Assembly (NCBI GenBank): GCA_003255065.1
Contig: QAOA01007668.1
Coordinates: 161,647-225,646 of the forward strand
Direction: 5' to 3'
Origin: Cercis canadensis
Taxonomy: Eukaryota; Streptophyta; Magnoliopsida; Fabales; Fabaceae
DNA: 64,000 bases
The translations under genes and the position numbers were made by a program. Every line of letters starts with the position of its first letter. The stretch's first letter is position 1. The notes beneath the pieces were generated by a model, which worked only from the letters and a program-made list of their open reading frames with translations, made no database searches and had not been told where the DNA came from. Below are positions 41,835 to 53,895 of the stretch, piece by piece.

Positions 41835-42860
41835 GACCAAAAAAAAAATTCTCTCATATTCCGAACTAGAAAATTTAGCTCTATCAATCTTGGAAAACAA
41901 ATTACATTATTCTTTACAAAATTAATATTACTATATACATTGTGAACCCAGATTTTCACTTTAGTTAGAAAATCTTCTTAAGTAATTCATATTAAAAATC
42001 ATTGATTTTCTTAATAATCAATACGAATAAGATTTTCTTGGAGTCGTACTTGTTGGGAGGAATTTACCGATTACTGCTCCTGTCTTGAACAGGGATTAGT
42101 CCCATATCTAAAAGGTATGGGGATATCTTGGGTGTAAACCAAAAAATACGAATAAGATTTTTTGATGTCCATCAGTTATAGGAGATATATGTACATAGTA
42201 ATAATTTACATTTACTTCTATGGGCTAAGTTCTAGAACTTTAGGCATCTACAGATTTTGAAAAGTAGTTTATTTTTTTCAGTAATTTTTTTTTTTTTTGT
42301 GAACAAAAAGATAGTAAAGATATGTTACTTCAATACTACTGAGTAGGGTGCTAGTGACATGTCTAAGGAGGGATGCCCATCAAGTGAGATTGTTGGTTGC
42401 AGGAAGTTTGAATTCTGCACCTAAGAGATACAAAACTGTAAGCCGGAACCTTTTGACCAATTGAACCAACTTGCTTTAGCTTTTTCAGTAATTTTCAAAT
42501 TGCACATGATTTTGTAAAACGCATGATGCAGTTTTAGAAGTTTTAAATCTTGAAATTTTTTGCTATCGTTTCAATAATAGATTAAATCCTACAATATATC
42601 CCATGAAAGGAATGCACATTTTTATTTTGTTAATTCAAAAGAAAGAAAATCTATGCAGATTTATTGTACTATATCATAGCTCAAAATTAGACTCTACTAG
42701 CTGCCTATTCTGCAATATCCACCTGTACTAATCATAATTTAAAAACTCACATCTTTTAGTATGAGGAGTGCACTTTAATTGTTGAAACCCAAAGATTCTT
42801 TACCTGTATATAAAATTATAAATATATGGGCAATCGTGTAGCAACCTACCAATATTGAAG
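41835..42860. other. intergenic DNA, no gene seen
   Basis: AT-rich sequence after the end of copy B. No recognised gene or element boundaries. A piece at about 42330-42480 has a tRNA-box-like GAAGTTTGAATTC but no A-box partner that I trust. Confidence 0.45.
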
Positions 42861-42867
42861 CCTGACA

Positions 42868-43068
42868 TTGTTCTCAAGTTATTTTGCCAAGATTAAGACC
42901 CTCTCCTCTTTTTTCATTGTCCTGATTGTTCTTTCTGTTGGGTTTGGTATGCATTGCATTCCACAAGTTCAAGGTATTTGTTGTTATTGTTATCAAGCTG
43001 GGTGCAATGTACACACAGGTGAATTGAGGCTTTGGCAAGTCTTGAAGACTACTAGAAGGCAGAAGTGA
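42868..43068 (+). pseudogene. possible cysteine-rich secreted peptide exon
   Basis: A 66-codon frame starting with TTG has a signal-peptide-like stretch (AKIKTLSSFFIVLIVLSVGF) and then GMHCIPQVQGICCYCYQAGC. Plant defensin-like (DEFL/LCR) genes often start MAKI..., and have an intron shortly after the signal peptide. Here AAG|GTATTTG after IPQVQ could be that donor. The usual Met is TTT, and no second exon with the defensin cysteine pattern was found downstream. It may be a decayed first exon or simply chance; I cannot assign a function. Confidence 0.25.
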
Positions 43069-43410
43069 GAGGGGAGGGAATTATTCCACTCTGACACTCA
43101 AGTCAGTGATGAATTCTTCAACTTAATTATGGTGATTTCTAGATTATGGAGAGAATGATAGAATGAATACTTGGACACCTTCGTTGCCTATTTATATATA
43201 TTGCCAAGATCATGGCTTGTTGGGTTTCACAGACCGGATTTCCTCACCCAATTCTTACCTAAGAGAAGAAGAGTTAATACACACACACATAGAGGTGGGT
43301 AACGGGCCGCAGGTTGGGCCAAATTGGCCCGTTTCTAATCAGGCCACTGATTTTGAAACCCAACTCACTATTTTATCAGGCCAAAACGGGATCGACCCAT
43401 TTTACCTGCT

Positions 43411-43792
43411 CTACACAGACACACACACGCACGCACACACAGACAAACAAATAGACACACACACAAACACAAACAGACAGACAGATAGACACACACGCAC
43501 GCACACACACACACGCACGCATGCATGCATGCACACACAAACAGATAGACACACGCGCGCACGCATGCATGCACGCACACACATACACACAGATAGATAG
43601 ATACACACGCGCATGCACGCACCAACGTGCGTACACACACACACATAGAGACAGATAGACACACACACACGCACACGCCCACACACATAGATAGACACAC
43701 ATATGCACGCACACGTGCGAGCACGAACGCACGCACACACACAGATAGACACACATATGCACGCACGCACACCCACCCACACACACACACCT
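43411..43792. repeat. CA-rich low-complexity tract 1
   Basis: Alternating ACAC, ACGC, GCATGC and AGATAGAC words fill about 380 bp. Frames through it encode only His/Thr/Arg or Cys/Val/Arg repeats and are not genes. Alternating purine-pyrimidine sequence of this kind can form Z-DNA. Confidence 0.9.
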
Positions 43793-43796
43793 GATG

Positions 43797-43966
43797 GCCA
43801 AAGACTTTTATTTTTATTCTTTTCTTAACAAGGGTCTAAGAATATAATAGTACTTTATCTATTTATCACAAGATAGCACATCTAATTATTCAACAATTTT
43901 TTTTTGTCCTTTTCTATTTGATTGAAGAATTTGAGAACTGAGAAAATGCAATATCTATCCCTGTCC
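43797..43966. repeat. displaced piece of the GH9 upstream region
   Basis: The stretch from GACTTTTATTTTTATTC to CTATCCCTGTCC matches about 16930-17090 (copy A) and 39800-39970 (copy B), both about 1 kb upstream of GH9 exon 1. It recurs at about 44420-44600 after the N. Confidence 0.7.
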
Positions 43967-44071
43967 NCAGGTTGGGCCAAATTGGCCCGTTTCTAATCAG
44001 GCCACTGATTTTGAAATCCAACTCACTATTTTATCAGGCCAAAACAGGATCGACCCATTTTACCCGCTCTA

Positions 44072-44420
44072 CACAAACACACACACATGTACGCATACAC
44101 ACACGCACGCATGCACACACAGACAAACAAATAGACACACACACAAACACAAACAGACAGACAGATAGACACACACGCACGCACACACAAACAGATAGAC
44201 ACACACGTGCACGCACGCATGCACGCACACACATACACACAGATAGATAGATACACACGCGCACGCACGCACCAACGTGCGTACGCACACACACATAGAG
44301 ACAGACAGACAGATAGACACACACACACGCACGCGCCCACACACACAGATAGACACACATATGCATGCACACGTGCAAGCACGAACGCACGCACACCCAC
44401 CCACACACACACACACCCGA
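44072..44420. repeat. CA-rich low-complexity tract 2
   Basis: Same composition and word order as tract 1, with a few internal deletions. Probably the second end of one locus across the N at 43967. Confidence 0.85.
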
Positions 44421-44600
44421 TGGCCGAAGACTTTTATTTTTATTCTTTTCTTAACAAGGGTCTAAGAATATAATAGTACTTTATCTATTTATCACAAGAT
44501 AGCACATCTAATTATTCAACAATTTTTTTTTGTCCTTTTCTATTTGATTGAAGAATTTGAGGACTGAGAAAGTGCAATATCTATCCCTGTCCTAGAGTTA

Positions 44601-45275
44601 GTGTATACATTGGCTGTAGCATATAAATTCAGTCACATTATTAATAACATCTTCATAGGCATTAATATGGCAGTTTCTTTCCAATTTTTCCAGAAGGTAT
44701 ATTTAATATTTTTATTACTAATGGATGGGTAAGTACAATCACTACTTGGATTGTTTTCTTAAAAATAGCTTGCTTGAAAATTACTGTTAGAAAGAAACAG
44801 TTTGTGTTTGGATAGACCATTCAAGAAATGGTTTTAGTTTTAACTAAGGGTATTTTTATCTTAAAAAACATTTTTCGTCAACTATTAAATTTTTACTTAT
44901 ATAATAGAAGCTTTAAATACATGCTTCTTATGTCAGCAGAAAAATACATTCTGCGATCAGCAAGACACCAAGAACAATTTAGTTCAACTCATCTTAAGAG
45001 ATATGTACTAGGCAAGAGATTGCACAGGTGTTGACAAAAAAATTTTGGGTTGTGCAGTTATGAATTCTCCTAGTTGGCCGTTCAGCACAAAATTTTGCTG
45101 GAGGATTAACCCTTATGATCAAAGCATAAAAGGTTTAGAGTTTAAATTTGATCCATCGTCAGTGTAAAACTATTTTACACTATCATTCAATAGCATGTTG
45201 CCACATCATTAACATAACTAGATCTATTACCAACTGTAAATTAATGGCTTCAACAGTTTTTTCGTACATGACAAA
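44601..45275. other. intergenic DNA, no gene seen
   Basis: No similarity to the GH9 introns and no recognised family. A 68-codon plus-strand frame (44828-45034) starts in ATG but has no features I can use. Confidence 0.45.
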
Positions 45276-45434
45276 ACTAGCAATTTGACCATCTTGGAGG
45301 CCAGAATCCCCTCGTTGACCCTCATAGAACAACAGAGATTTGGTCAGTGCTGTTCCATAATCCACAGAGACAACCGTGTGAATTATCAGAGAAAGACAAA
45401 GTACAGCCAAGACAAAGACACTGCTGAACTGCAT
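45276..45434 (-). pseudogene. GH9 exon 1 remnant (third copy, C)
   Basis: The ATG is at 45432-45434 and the signal peptide ([16 protein letters not shown]) and [18 protein letters not shown] are intact. Then 39 bases are missing, which removes the conserved 13-residue block with LPPNQRVQW, and [12 protein letters not shown] follows in frame. Similarity ends exactly at the exon 1 border (45276), and the GT donor is gone (AGT|TTTGTC). No other exons are present. It cannot make a glucanase. A frame continues to 45183 without homology. Confidence 0.85.
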
Positions 45435-46330
45435 CACTTATGTCTGAGGAAATGCACCAAAACTGCAAAATTCTATGAAAATGGGATAAGAACTGTGGTT
45501 CTTGAGGCCCTATTTATTGAGGTATTGTGCATTTCTTATGGCATGAATCAAGTAATGCAATTTGCTATCAATAAGGTTTCCTTCTTAGTAAAAATATCAG
45601 TCACATGTGGAGATTGAATTAATATACCATTTTTGATAAGCAATGTATGGTAAAAAGTTCAGAAGAGCATTTTGGTCCCTACAATAACTTTGATCACATG
45701 GAACATCAGAGCTCGCAATCTCCTAATTTTTCAAATATTAATCAAGGCCAACAGATTTTTGAAATAATAATAACAGTGACTAGAATTGTGAAAGTCAGAC
45801 TATTTCCTAATTTACTAATTAAGCTATAATAAGTGACAATTATAGTAAACATATAATATAATTAAGTGGCAGGTTGTTTCTCGAGCACGTTTGGTTAGAT
45901 GGGAAAAGGATTGAGGAAATGGGAAAGAGAGAGGGAATGGCTAAATATGTTTGGTAATAATTTTTGGAATGGAAATGATGATTTCTTCCAACAACTATGA
46001 AATCATCATTCCTTTCTATAATTTAGCAAATTATCCTTTATAAATATAAAATCATAGTAATATCATATCACTAATTGATTCCAAATCACTATACTAATAT
46101 TTCTTAATTATGACACTGTAAAGAAAGCAATTAGCATCAAATATATATATATATATATAGGGGAGCATTTGCTCTAGGAGCATGGGGAAGGAGGAATGCC
46201 GAAGAAGAGGGTTGCGTGGGGTTACATCCAAAGACTCCTAGTTCACCTCTTCCCTAAGGACATTTGATAGGACCACTCGAACTAAAGCCAGCTGTCTCAA
46301 ATATATATAATTTAAATCAATAGTATTATT
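45435..46330 (-). repeat. GH9 upstream region, third copy
   Basis: This aligns with 15980-16700 (A) and 37874-39110 (B), including the TATA-like CAATAAATAGGG and the block GAGCATTTGCTCTAGGAGC that B shares and A lacks. So the third copy includes a promoter, but only exon 1. Confidence 0.8.
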
Positions 46331-46514
46331 GTCATACGACAATTATTTTTAGGAAGTGGCTATTTTTACACCCTATTTAATATCTAAATATTATATAAAC
46401 TAAATTATCGTTATTCAATATAAAAAGTTTTTGAAATTGACTAATCATGATATTTCTATTTCTAACTCTTATTAATTGTACCTCCATTTTTAGTACAAAT
46501 TGAGAAAAATTAAA
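46331..46514. other. short intergenic stretch
   Basis: AT-rich DNA between the third GH9 copy and the fold-back element; nothing recognised. Confidence 0.4.
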
Positions 46515-47771
46515 TCACCTTCTGATGTAGGATGGGCTGAAGCAGGATGAGCTGTCCTCAAGAAAGTCTAAGTTTGAATTAATATTTTGGTTAAACTGGC
46601 CCACTATTTGGTTAAACTGGCCCACTATTTGGTTTAATCATTCAACCATCTATTTAGTTAGCTAATTACAATAAATTTGGTCATGTCTATTTTCAGTATG
46701 TATTTCTTATGAAATTTGTAAGCATTAAAGTTGTTAGTATTAGTTATTAGCGCATCTTCTTGGAAGTTGCAAGTTGCATTTAATTGCCTATTTTCCTATT
46801 CTTGGAGGGTTGTTCCAAGATTATATATTTCAACTTTTGGATTTATAAAACAGACTTTTCAAATTATCAAGAGTAAAGACATGTGTAGTTGTTTCTTTCT
46901 AAGTTCTATATCTCTTGGTGGATTCCTTGAGTGATGAGCTAGTTATGAACTCTTATCTTTAAGGTGGTGAGTTTTTATCCTTAAAGTGGCGAGTTGTAAC
47001 GTTACCTTACTGTTTTATAGCCTAAAATGGTATCATTTGGTATCAAGGCCTATCCTGAGGACAGCTCAAATATGTTTCTTTCTAATTTGTAAGCATTGAA
47101 GCTAGTTACTATTAGTTATTAGCTAACTAATAGATGGTTGAANTCACCTTCTGATGTAGGATGGGTTGAGGCAGGATGAGCTGTCCTCAAGAAGGTCCAA
47201 GTTTAAATTAATATTTTGGTTAAATTGGCCCACTATTTGGTTAAACTGGCCCACTATTTGATTTAATCATTCAACCATCTATTTAGTTATCTAATTACAA
47301 TGAATTTGGTCATGTCTATTTTCAGTATGTATTTCTTATGAAATTTGTAAGCATTAAAGTTAGTTAGTATTAGTTATTAGCGCATTTTCTTGGAAGTTGT
47401 AAGTTGCATTTAATAGCCTATTTTCCTATTCATGGAGGGTTGTTCCAAGATTATATATTCCAACTTTTGGATTTATAAAACAGACTTTTCAAATTATCAA
47501 GAGTAAAGACATGTGTAGTTGTTTCTTTCTAAGTTCTATATCTCTTGGTGGATTCCTTGAGTGATGAGCTAGTTCTGAACTCTTATCTTTAAGGTGGTGA
47601 GTTTTTATCTTTAAAGTGGCGAGTTGTAACGTTACCTTACTGTTTTATAGCCTAAAATGGTATCATTTGGTATCAAGGCCTATCCTGAGGACAGCTCAAA
47701 TATGTTTCTTTCTAATTTGTAGGCATTGAAGCTAGTTAGTATTAGTTATTAGCTAACTAATAGATGGTTGA
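46515..47771. other. probable assembly join (N at 47143)
   Basis: About 628 bp before the N (46515-47142) recur almost unchanged after it (47144-47771). Each copy starts TCACCTTCTGATGTAGG. Confidence 0.8.
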
Positions 47772-47869
47772 ATGATTAAACCAAATAGTGGGCCGGTTTA
47801 ACCAAAATATTAATCCAAACTTAGACTTTCTTAAGGACAGCTCATCTTGCATCAGCCCATCCTGCATCA
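46523..47869. mobile_element. fold-back element with about 120-bp inverted ends
   Basis: The left end TGATGTAGGATGGGCTGAAG and the right end (reverse complement TGATGCAGGATGGGCTGATG) are inverted repeats. They run for about 120 bp through GATGAGCTGTCCT, TTGGTTAAAC and GGCCCACTATTTGG. The inner part has no protein motif. If the N-flanking repeat is an artefact, the true element is about 720 bp (47152-47869). Class unknown; a long-TIR MITE is the simplest view. Confidence 0.7.
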
Positions 47870-47874
47870 CAACC

Positions 47875-48437
47875 CTAGCATTTGTGACACTCATTAGTCA
47901 AACTTTCTTTTTCTTTTTTTTTGGCTGCATAACAAAGTAGACTCAAGTCATATCAAGAAAAAAATAACAACTTAATTCTTGTTATTCGATAGAGTGAAAA
48001 TTGATGAATTGTCTAGGTGTTAATTTTATTGTTGGAGGGTGGTTACAAATGCTAAAGTTGTGGGTAGTGGCAATGTTTTAAAAATCAGACAAATAAGCGA
48101 AATGTTTTAGAAGATGAGCATTGGTTGAACCGGTTCAACCAGTTTGACAGAGCAGTCAAATTGGATGATGTCATAAAAATATATATTTTTTATACAAATA
48201 TAATATTTAATTTACTTATTATATAATTTAAATTATAATAAATATATTTTTATGTGAGTTTTATACTAGAAACAAAGTAGATCCACAGTAATGTGGTGAT
48301 CTTCATTCCCTACTCATGCCAACCCTAGCATTTGTGAGACGCATCAATCAGACTTTCTTTTTATTTTTTTTTGGCTGCTCAGTAACAAAGTAGACTCAAG
48401 TCATATAAAGAAAAAAAAAAACAACTTAATTCTTCAG
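47875..48437. repeat. direct repeats around a GGTTCAACC-type fragment
   Basis: About 115 bp at 47870-47985 (with GGCTGC and AACAAAGTAGACTCAAGTC) recur at 48312-48437. Between them lies ATGTTTTAAAAATCAGAC and GGTTGAACCGGTTCAACCAG, words seen in many plant short interspersed elements. No clear termini. Confidence 0.5.
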
Positions 48438-49079
48438 ATTTGGGAAAATCTGGTCTCTTCAAAAGTGCAGGTATGAAACAAAGGTTCAAAGATACTGTGG
48501 GTACTTTTTTTATTATTTAAAAATGATTTAGCTTCTAAATACTACTTTTTTTGTTTTTTGCTAAATTACAAATTTGATCATGTAATTTACAAATTTATTG
48601 TATTTCATTCATATATTGTCTGTTTTGATGACTTTGGGTGCCTGATTGAATTTAATTTATTAATTAGATGCAAAATTTGAATGGAATCCTGAGAAATTTG
48701 ATTGCAAATGTGTAGTTGCATAATTTTTATAATTAGAAATCAAAAAGTGATGTGTCTTGCCACCCATTACCATAGGATTAGGATCCAGTCATGTTGGCAG
48801 TTGGGTAGCAACATGACTAGGTCATGTTCCCTAAATCCTAGCCATTCAACCACACTATAAGATCATCAATGGTTATTATGATGTCACATTATTATTATTA
48901 TTTTCCTTTTAATTTCTAAAACGCATCGTTAAGGGCGGAATGCTTATCTTCTCTTTCAATTTCTACGTAGCTTAACAATGACTTGATTCTGTCTCATGTG
49001 TTTCTACTTCTCCTTTCTACAATATTCCGCACCATCATTTTCCTCATTTGATGCAGTAACTAGGCCAATCAATTCATGG
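48438..49079. other. intergenic DNA, no gene seen
   Basis: No coding region or element ends recognised. Confidence 0.45.
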
Positions 49080-49985
49080 CCCAAAAATACTTGGCTAATC
49101 AATTCGACAAACCCACAGAAAATGTTCAAGCCCTGAAAATTTTTGCAATAAAGAATTCAGAAACAACTAATCACACAAAAAAAATCCATTAATACCTAAA
49201 CACATGATAGAAGAAAGCATATTCACACACAATTTAAGCGTAAGTACGAGAAGAATGAAGAATAAAACTCTTGGAGATGACAAATCGATGACAAAACCTC
49301 GATCTTCAAGCTTGATCTTCCTTCTCTTCTTGCCTCTTGTGTAAAAACTTGTGGAATCCTAGTTTAGTCAATTCCATTTATAAGTTCTAGAAAGTTTAAG
49401 GGAAAAATGAATTAAAATAAAGTAGAAATCATAGTAAAATTAGGGGTCTTGGAAGTCAAATCCTAGTTTGACCTCAGAGGGCTGCGGCGCTAGGGTTAGG
49501 CACTGCAGCCTCCAAGTCAATGCCAAAATAGTTTTGATTCAATGCTGAAGGGCAGTGCAGCCTTGAGATAGGGCGTTGTGGCGCCATAGCCTCTGTCTCT
49601 CAGTGTAGTTTTGCATCTTTGCAGGCTCTACTATGCTAGCTTTAGGGCGCTGCGGTGCCCAAGTCTCTGTCACCTTGTGTAAATTTCTAGTCATGAGGGT
49701 GCTGCGGTACTCTAGTCTCAGACAAAAATCTCACTTTTTCTCTAAAAGCAGCACTGCAGCCTTGGGATTAGGGGCTGCGGTGCCCAAGCTGCTGCCTCCA
49801 ATTCCAATTTGTCCACAATTGGTATCTTTTTGGTACTAAAATGCACGGAAACAATTTCCAAGGACTTCCAAAATGAAACCCTACAAGTGGTACCATAAAA
49901 CATAAGAATTAAACCTAAGATACTTAAGAATAAATAGAAATCAAGCTAAATTGATACAAGATAAGCAATCTAAACCAGCTTATCA
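49080..49985 (-). mobile_element. gypsy LTR, truncated (element 2)
   Basis: On the minus strand it starts TGATAAGCTGG at 49985, directly after a polypurine tract. It carries the family's GCTGCGGCGC-type words (49480-49790) and a CTTCTCTTCTTGCCTC block like that at 5040. It breaks off near 49080. About 90 bp at 49200-49290 recur in inverted orientation at 53905-53990. Confidence 0.7.
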
Positions 49986-50409
49986 AATACCCCCAAAACT
50001 TGAGATTTGCTTGTCCTCGAGCAAAAACTAAGGAAAAATTAAATAGAACTCTACAACTACTAAGTAATCATTTAGCTTTACTTCCCCAATAGGTTATAAA
50101 GATAACAAAATGTCAGAATTCACGGAAACGTGATCATATCAAAAAGTTATGTTACTCCATGCAAATTTCTTCATTACTAACAAAATCCCTGAGTGTGTGT
50201 GTGTATCTATGCACTTTGATCTATTGAGATATGAACTAATTTATACATACTTTGCTCATTAAAGCGGACCTCTCAATAGAACATAAAAAGAACTTCATAG
50301 GTTAGCTATCATGCCACTCTCCATTAATGTAGGCTCATTTTCAACATCAAAGATAAAAAGGACTTTCCAAGATTGTAATGTAAGGCTATGGCTAAGGTGT
50401 GGTAAAAGG
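49986..50409 (-). mobile_element. gypsy element 2, internal 3' region, left part
   Basis: On the minus strand it ends in the polypurine tract AGTTTTGGGGGTATT (49986-50000). It is similar to about 1-420 of the first gypsy element (for example TAATGTAGGC near 50328 and TGTAGGCATT near 322). It is cut at 50409 by the solo LTR. Confidence 0.7.
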
Positions 50410-50868
50410 TGTTGATACCAAAATTACTTAATAAAAAATAAAGGAAATAAGAAAATCAAAAAAATCATAATAATAATAAAATACAAAAAATCAGTATTAA
50501 TAAAATAGAAGAACCAAGAATTGGATTACCTCTGCAGTCCTGACTCTGGGCGGCAATCTACTTTCGGCAAAGTACCATTCGCCAGTCTGGCACCGCCCAT
50601 CCTACAGTCCCCCTTTGCAGCTTAAAAATAGAAAAGCTCATCAATGAAGCAATACAACTTGCACAAAAATTTGGCTATAAAAAGCCTCACAAAACAGAGC
50701 AAAGGGACAACAATACACAGACACAAGAGAAATTCTAAGAGAAGAAGAAGCACAGCACCATATAGCAAGTAGAGGGACTCCAATCCACAGGTACACCACT
50801 AACGCTAATTTTCCTTTTCTTGCTTTCTTTAGTACTCACACCCACACACGAAAGAACATACTCAATCC

Positions 50869-50921
<53 letters not shown>

Positions 50922-53285
50922 CTCAAACAAAGACATGAGGGAAAGAGAGGATTAATCTCCTTTATCAACTAAAATTAATTCTAAGGCAACATTGTTCCAC
51001 CATAAGAATCCCCAATTTTTAGAGAGAGAGGCGAAGCTTTTAGAGAGAGAAAATCGAGTTCAAAGGGAAATAGAAACCAAGGAAAGAAATAATCTGAAAA
51101 TAGAGAGAAAGTATGTGAAATCTTCACCTTAAGACTTCTTGATTAGGCAAGTAGCAACTGATTTCTTCCTCTGGAACTCAGAGGCAAAGTTAGCGGGGAG
51201 ACTCCCCTTTTTTGCGTTTCTTCTTGGTTGATATTATGCTCTGCACTCTTTTGTTTATTTCTTTCTTTATTCTGATTTGTTTTATTGAATGCTCAAGTTT
51301 GTTTCCTTTAATATTTCGTTTGGGCTTTAAGAGAGTTATTGGGTTTTCCTTGTTGGATCAGACCAAGTGTTAGTTTCCTTTCTCTTTTTTTGGTTTGGGT
51401 TTTGTTTCATTTGGGCTGATGCATGTGTTATTTCGTTTGGGCCATTTGAAGCTGTTGGGCCGAATATCATTTTAGTTTTGGACAATTTAGTTTGTTGATT
51501 GGGCTAGTCCGAATTGGACCAGCCCATTTGTGTGTTTTATTTCTTTTTTGGTTAGGATTAGGCCTTTCTTTTATATGGCCTAGGTCATTTCTTTTGTTAG
51601 GTTTATTTTTATGCTGTTTGATGCATTTGATTGGGCTTTCCTTTATTTTATTTTTAAACCTTTTTTGGTGTGTGTGTGTGTTTAGGACTTTTATTTATTT
51701 TTTGAGCCATTCTAAATTTTGTATATTTACTTTATAATTCTTTTTATTGTTATTGTTACTCTTATTTTATATTAAGGGGCTTAATTTATTTAGTTTTATT
51801 TATTAAGCTTTATGTATTCCATATTATACTCAGTTTTTTTACAATAATCAAAGTCCGACGACGGATTAAATTAGGGAATAATTGTGTTGACAATTGTTTC
51901 CTAATATTCCTGAGGTGAGGGATAAATTTTTTAGTTATGCCAGAGGTACTGAAGTGGCCAATAAAATTCTTAATATCGCTTTTATTTTTTCAATTACAAC
52001 ATTTATAGCATTTATGTGTTACATTATAATTTATCTCATTACATCTTAACATTATTTTTAATTATGCTATAAAAAGATTACTGACGAAGGAATAATTGAA
52101 ATTAGTCATGATAATGACGAGGTTTCGATATTTTGGAGGTAAAGGGATGTCTCTAGTTCGACCAAAGGTACTGGCAGGGCATAAGGTCAATCCCTCATAA
52201 AAATCTTTGTCGAGGCATAATTTCTAAACGAACATTTTCTAAATATAATATTTTAGCCTTAATTACCTTAATGTGAGTTAAAAGGTACCGACGAGGAAAT
52301 AGTTAAGAATAGTTGTAATGACAGCGATTCCTTGACACTCCGGAGGTGAGGAGTGTCACTTTAGTTTTTTCAAGTGTACTGGTGGACTTGAAGAAATACC
52401 TCCGATAAAAATCTTTGTCACGAACNTGAATAATTAAAATTAGTCATGATAATGACGAGGTTTCGATATTTTGGAGGTAAAAGGATGTCTTTAGTTCGAC
52501 CAAAGGTACTGGCAGAGCATGAGGTCAATCCCTGATAAAAATCTTTGTCGAGGCATAATTTCCAAACGAACATTTTCTAAATATAATATTTTAGCCTTAA
52601 TTACCTTAATGTGAGTTAAAAGGTACCGACGAGGAAATAGTTAAGAATAGTTGTAATGACAGCGATTCCTTGACACTCCAGAGGTGAGGAATGTCACTTT
52701 AGTTTTTCCAGGTATACTGGTGGATTTGAAGAAATACCTCCGATAAAAATTTTTATCACGAACCTTGAACATTTCATAAACATATATAAATTGTCTTTCA
52801 TGTATCTAGATATCACTTAGTTAACAAGATTGCTAAATATTGCTTATGACATAATAGATTAGGGGAGGATTGTAATGGCAATCACAAACTCTACCTAATA
52901 GTCTTGAAGCATCCTTTAGGTTTTTTTTCCAGAAGTGCTAGTAAGGTCTAACGAAATTTTAATCTATTTTATTATGTTAGGACTAACTTAATTCATTTAA
53001 AAAATGATAACTAGGGATTAAATAGGTAACCGTTTTAAGAACGGATGTTGTAGGGTGCTAATACCTTCCCTACACGTAACCAACCCCTGAATCCAAGCTC
53101 TGAACGTAGACCAAATTATTTAAGTGTCTAATCACACCATTCCATTTGCTAAAAATGGAATAAAACGATTGATGACGACTCCATTCTTTTTTTGCATATT
53201 ATTGCACATTGTCAACTTTTTATTTCTTCTCGCGTGAGGGGGTTTCGCCGCTCCGCATCGCACTCCCGAAAGGGACGTTGCGACA
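50410..53285 (-). mobile_element. solo LTR, Ogre/Tat type, 2876 bp
   Basis: It starts TGTTGATACC and ends GTTGCGACA on the plus strand. It is bounded by a perfect 5-bp target duplication AAAGG (50405-50409 and 53286-53290). The right end has GGTGCTAATACCTTCCCTAC, and GGGTTTCGCCGCTCCGCATC followed by GGGACGTTGCGACA, words typical of Ogre/Tat-lineage LTR ends in dicots; that lineage is from memory of such ends. No primer site, polypurine tract or coding region follows, so it is a recombined solo LTR. Strand is uncertain. It contains a TA microsatellite (about 50874-50918) and an N-flanked repeat. Confidence 0.85.
52089..52763. other. probable assembly join (N at 52426)
   Basis: About 337 bp before the N recur after it (52427-52763), with the words GACGAGGTTTCGATATTTTGG in each. 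It lies within the solo LTR, so the true LTR is probably about 2.54 kb. Confidence 0.8.
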
Positions 53286-53895
53286 AAAGGTTATCAAAGT
53301 AGCTCACTTCACCCATGACACATCACCTAAACTAGGATTCTAGAGCACTTTCTCACTAGTTTTCACCTAACTTTTTCACTAACTTCCATTCTTGCTTTGC
53401 CAACTACCTTGATTCTTTCTATTCACTTTCATTTGATTGTGCCTCTCTTCACTCTTTCTTTTCCTTGAATGGTTGATTTCACCCCCAAACTTATTTTCAT
53501 TTTATGATTCAAAAGGGTGAATCAACCTTTTTTTCTATTTACTTTTCATGAACATCGAGTCAAGAAGAAATAATCTTCTTTTGTATTTTTCAAGGTTCAA
53601 AACTCCACCCAGCCACCCTTATTTTTTATTTTGCTCTCAATACTTTCCTAGAATCAACATGTGTCATGAATGTAAGGTTAGAGAAAATATTGGAGGTCTA
53701 GATTAGTATACAAGTTGACAAAGAGAATGATATGTATTAGGCTCAAATGGGGTGACTAAGGATATTAACAATGCACAAGTTATCTTGAAAGGCTCACCTA
53801 TCCAAACAATGCCTAAATCATCTCCTTAATGTTTCATAGCCTAGGATTTCACCTCAAGTGGCATTTAAACTAGTTCTAGAGTTCTATGATGTCAA
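53286..53895 (-). mobile_element. gypsy element 2, internal 3' region, right part
   Basis: Similar to about 420-1000 of the first gypsy element, for example CCTAAATCATCTCC and GCCTAGGATTTC with ACTAGTTCTAGAG. With 49986-50409 it rebuilds one continuous internal region once the solo LTR is taken out. Confidence 0.7.

Larger units (their letters stand above)
43310..44600. other. probable assembly join (N at 43967)
   Basis: About 657 bp before the N (43310-43966) recur after it with small differences. The repeated unit contains CAGGTTGGGCC, the CA-rich tract and the GACTTTTATTTTTATTC flank. The two CA-rich tracts below are therefore probably one. Confidence 0.75.

Noticed and set aside
43163..44473. 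Long open frames rich in His/Thr/Arg or Cys/Val on both strands
   Set aside because: They are translations of the CA/CG-rich tract in every frame and show no protein family or start context.
50735..50968. Frame with a run of Ile-Tyr repeats
   Set aside because: It is a translation of the TA microsatellite inside the solo LTR.
51492..51737. Hydrophobic 81-codon frame as a membrane peptide
   Set aside because: It lies in the T-rich part of the solo LTR, with no homology.
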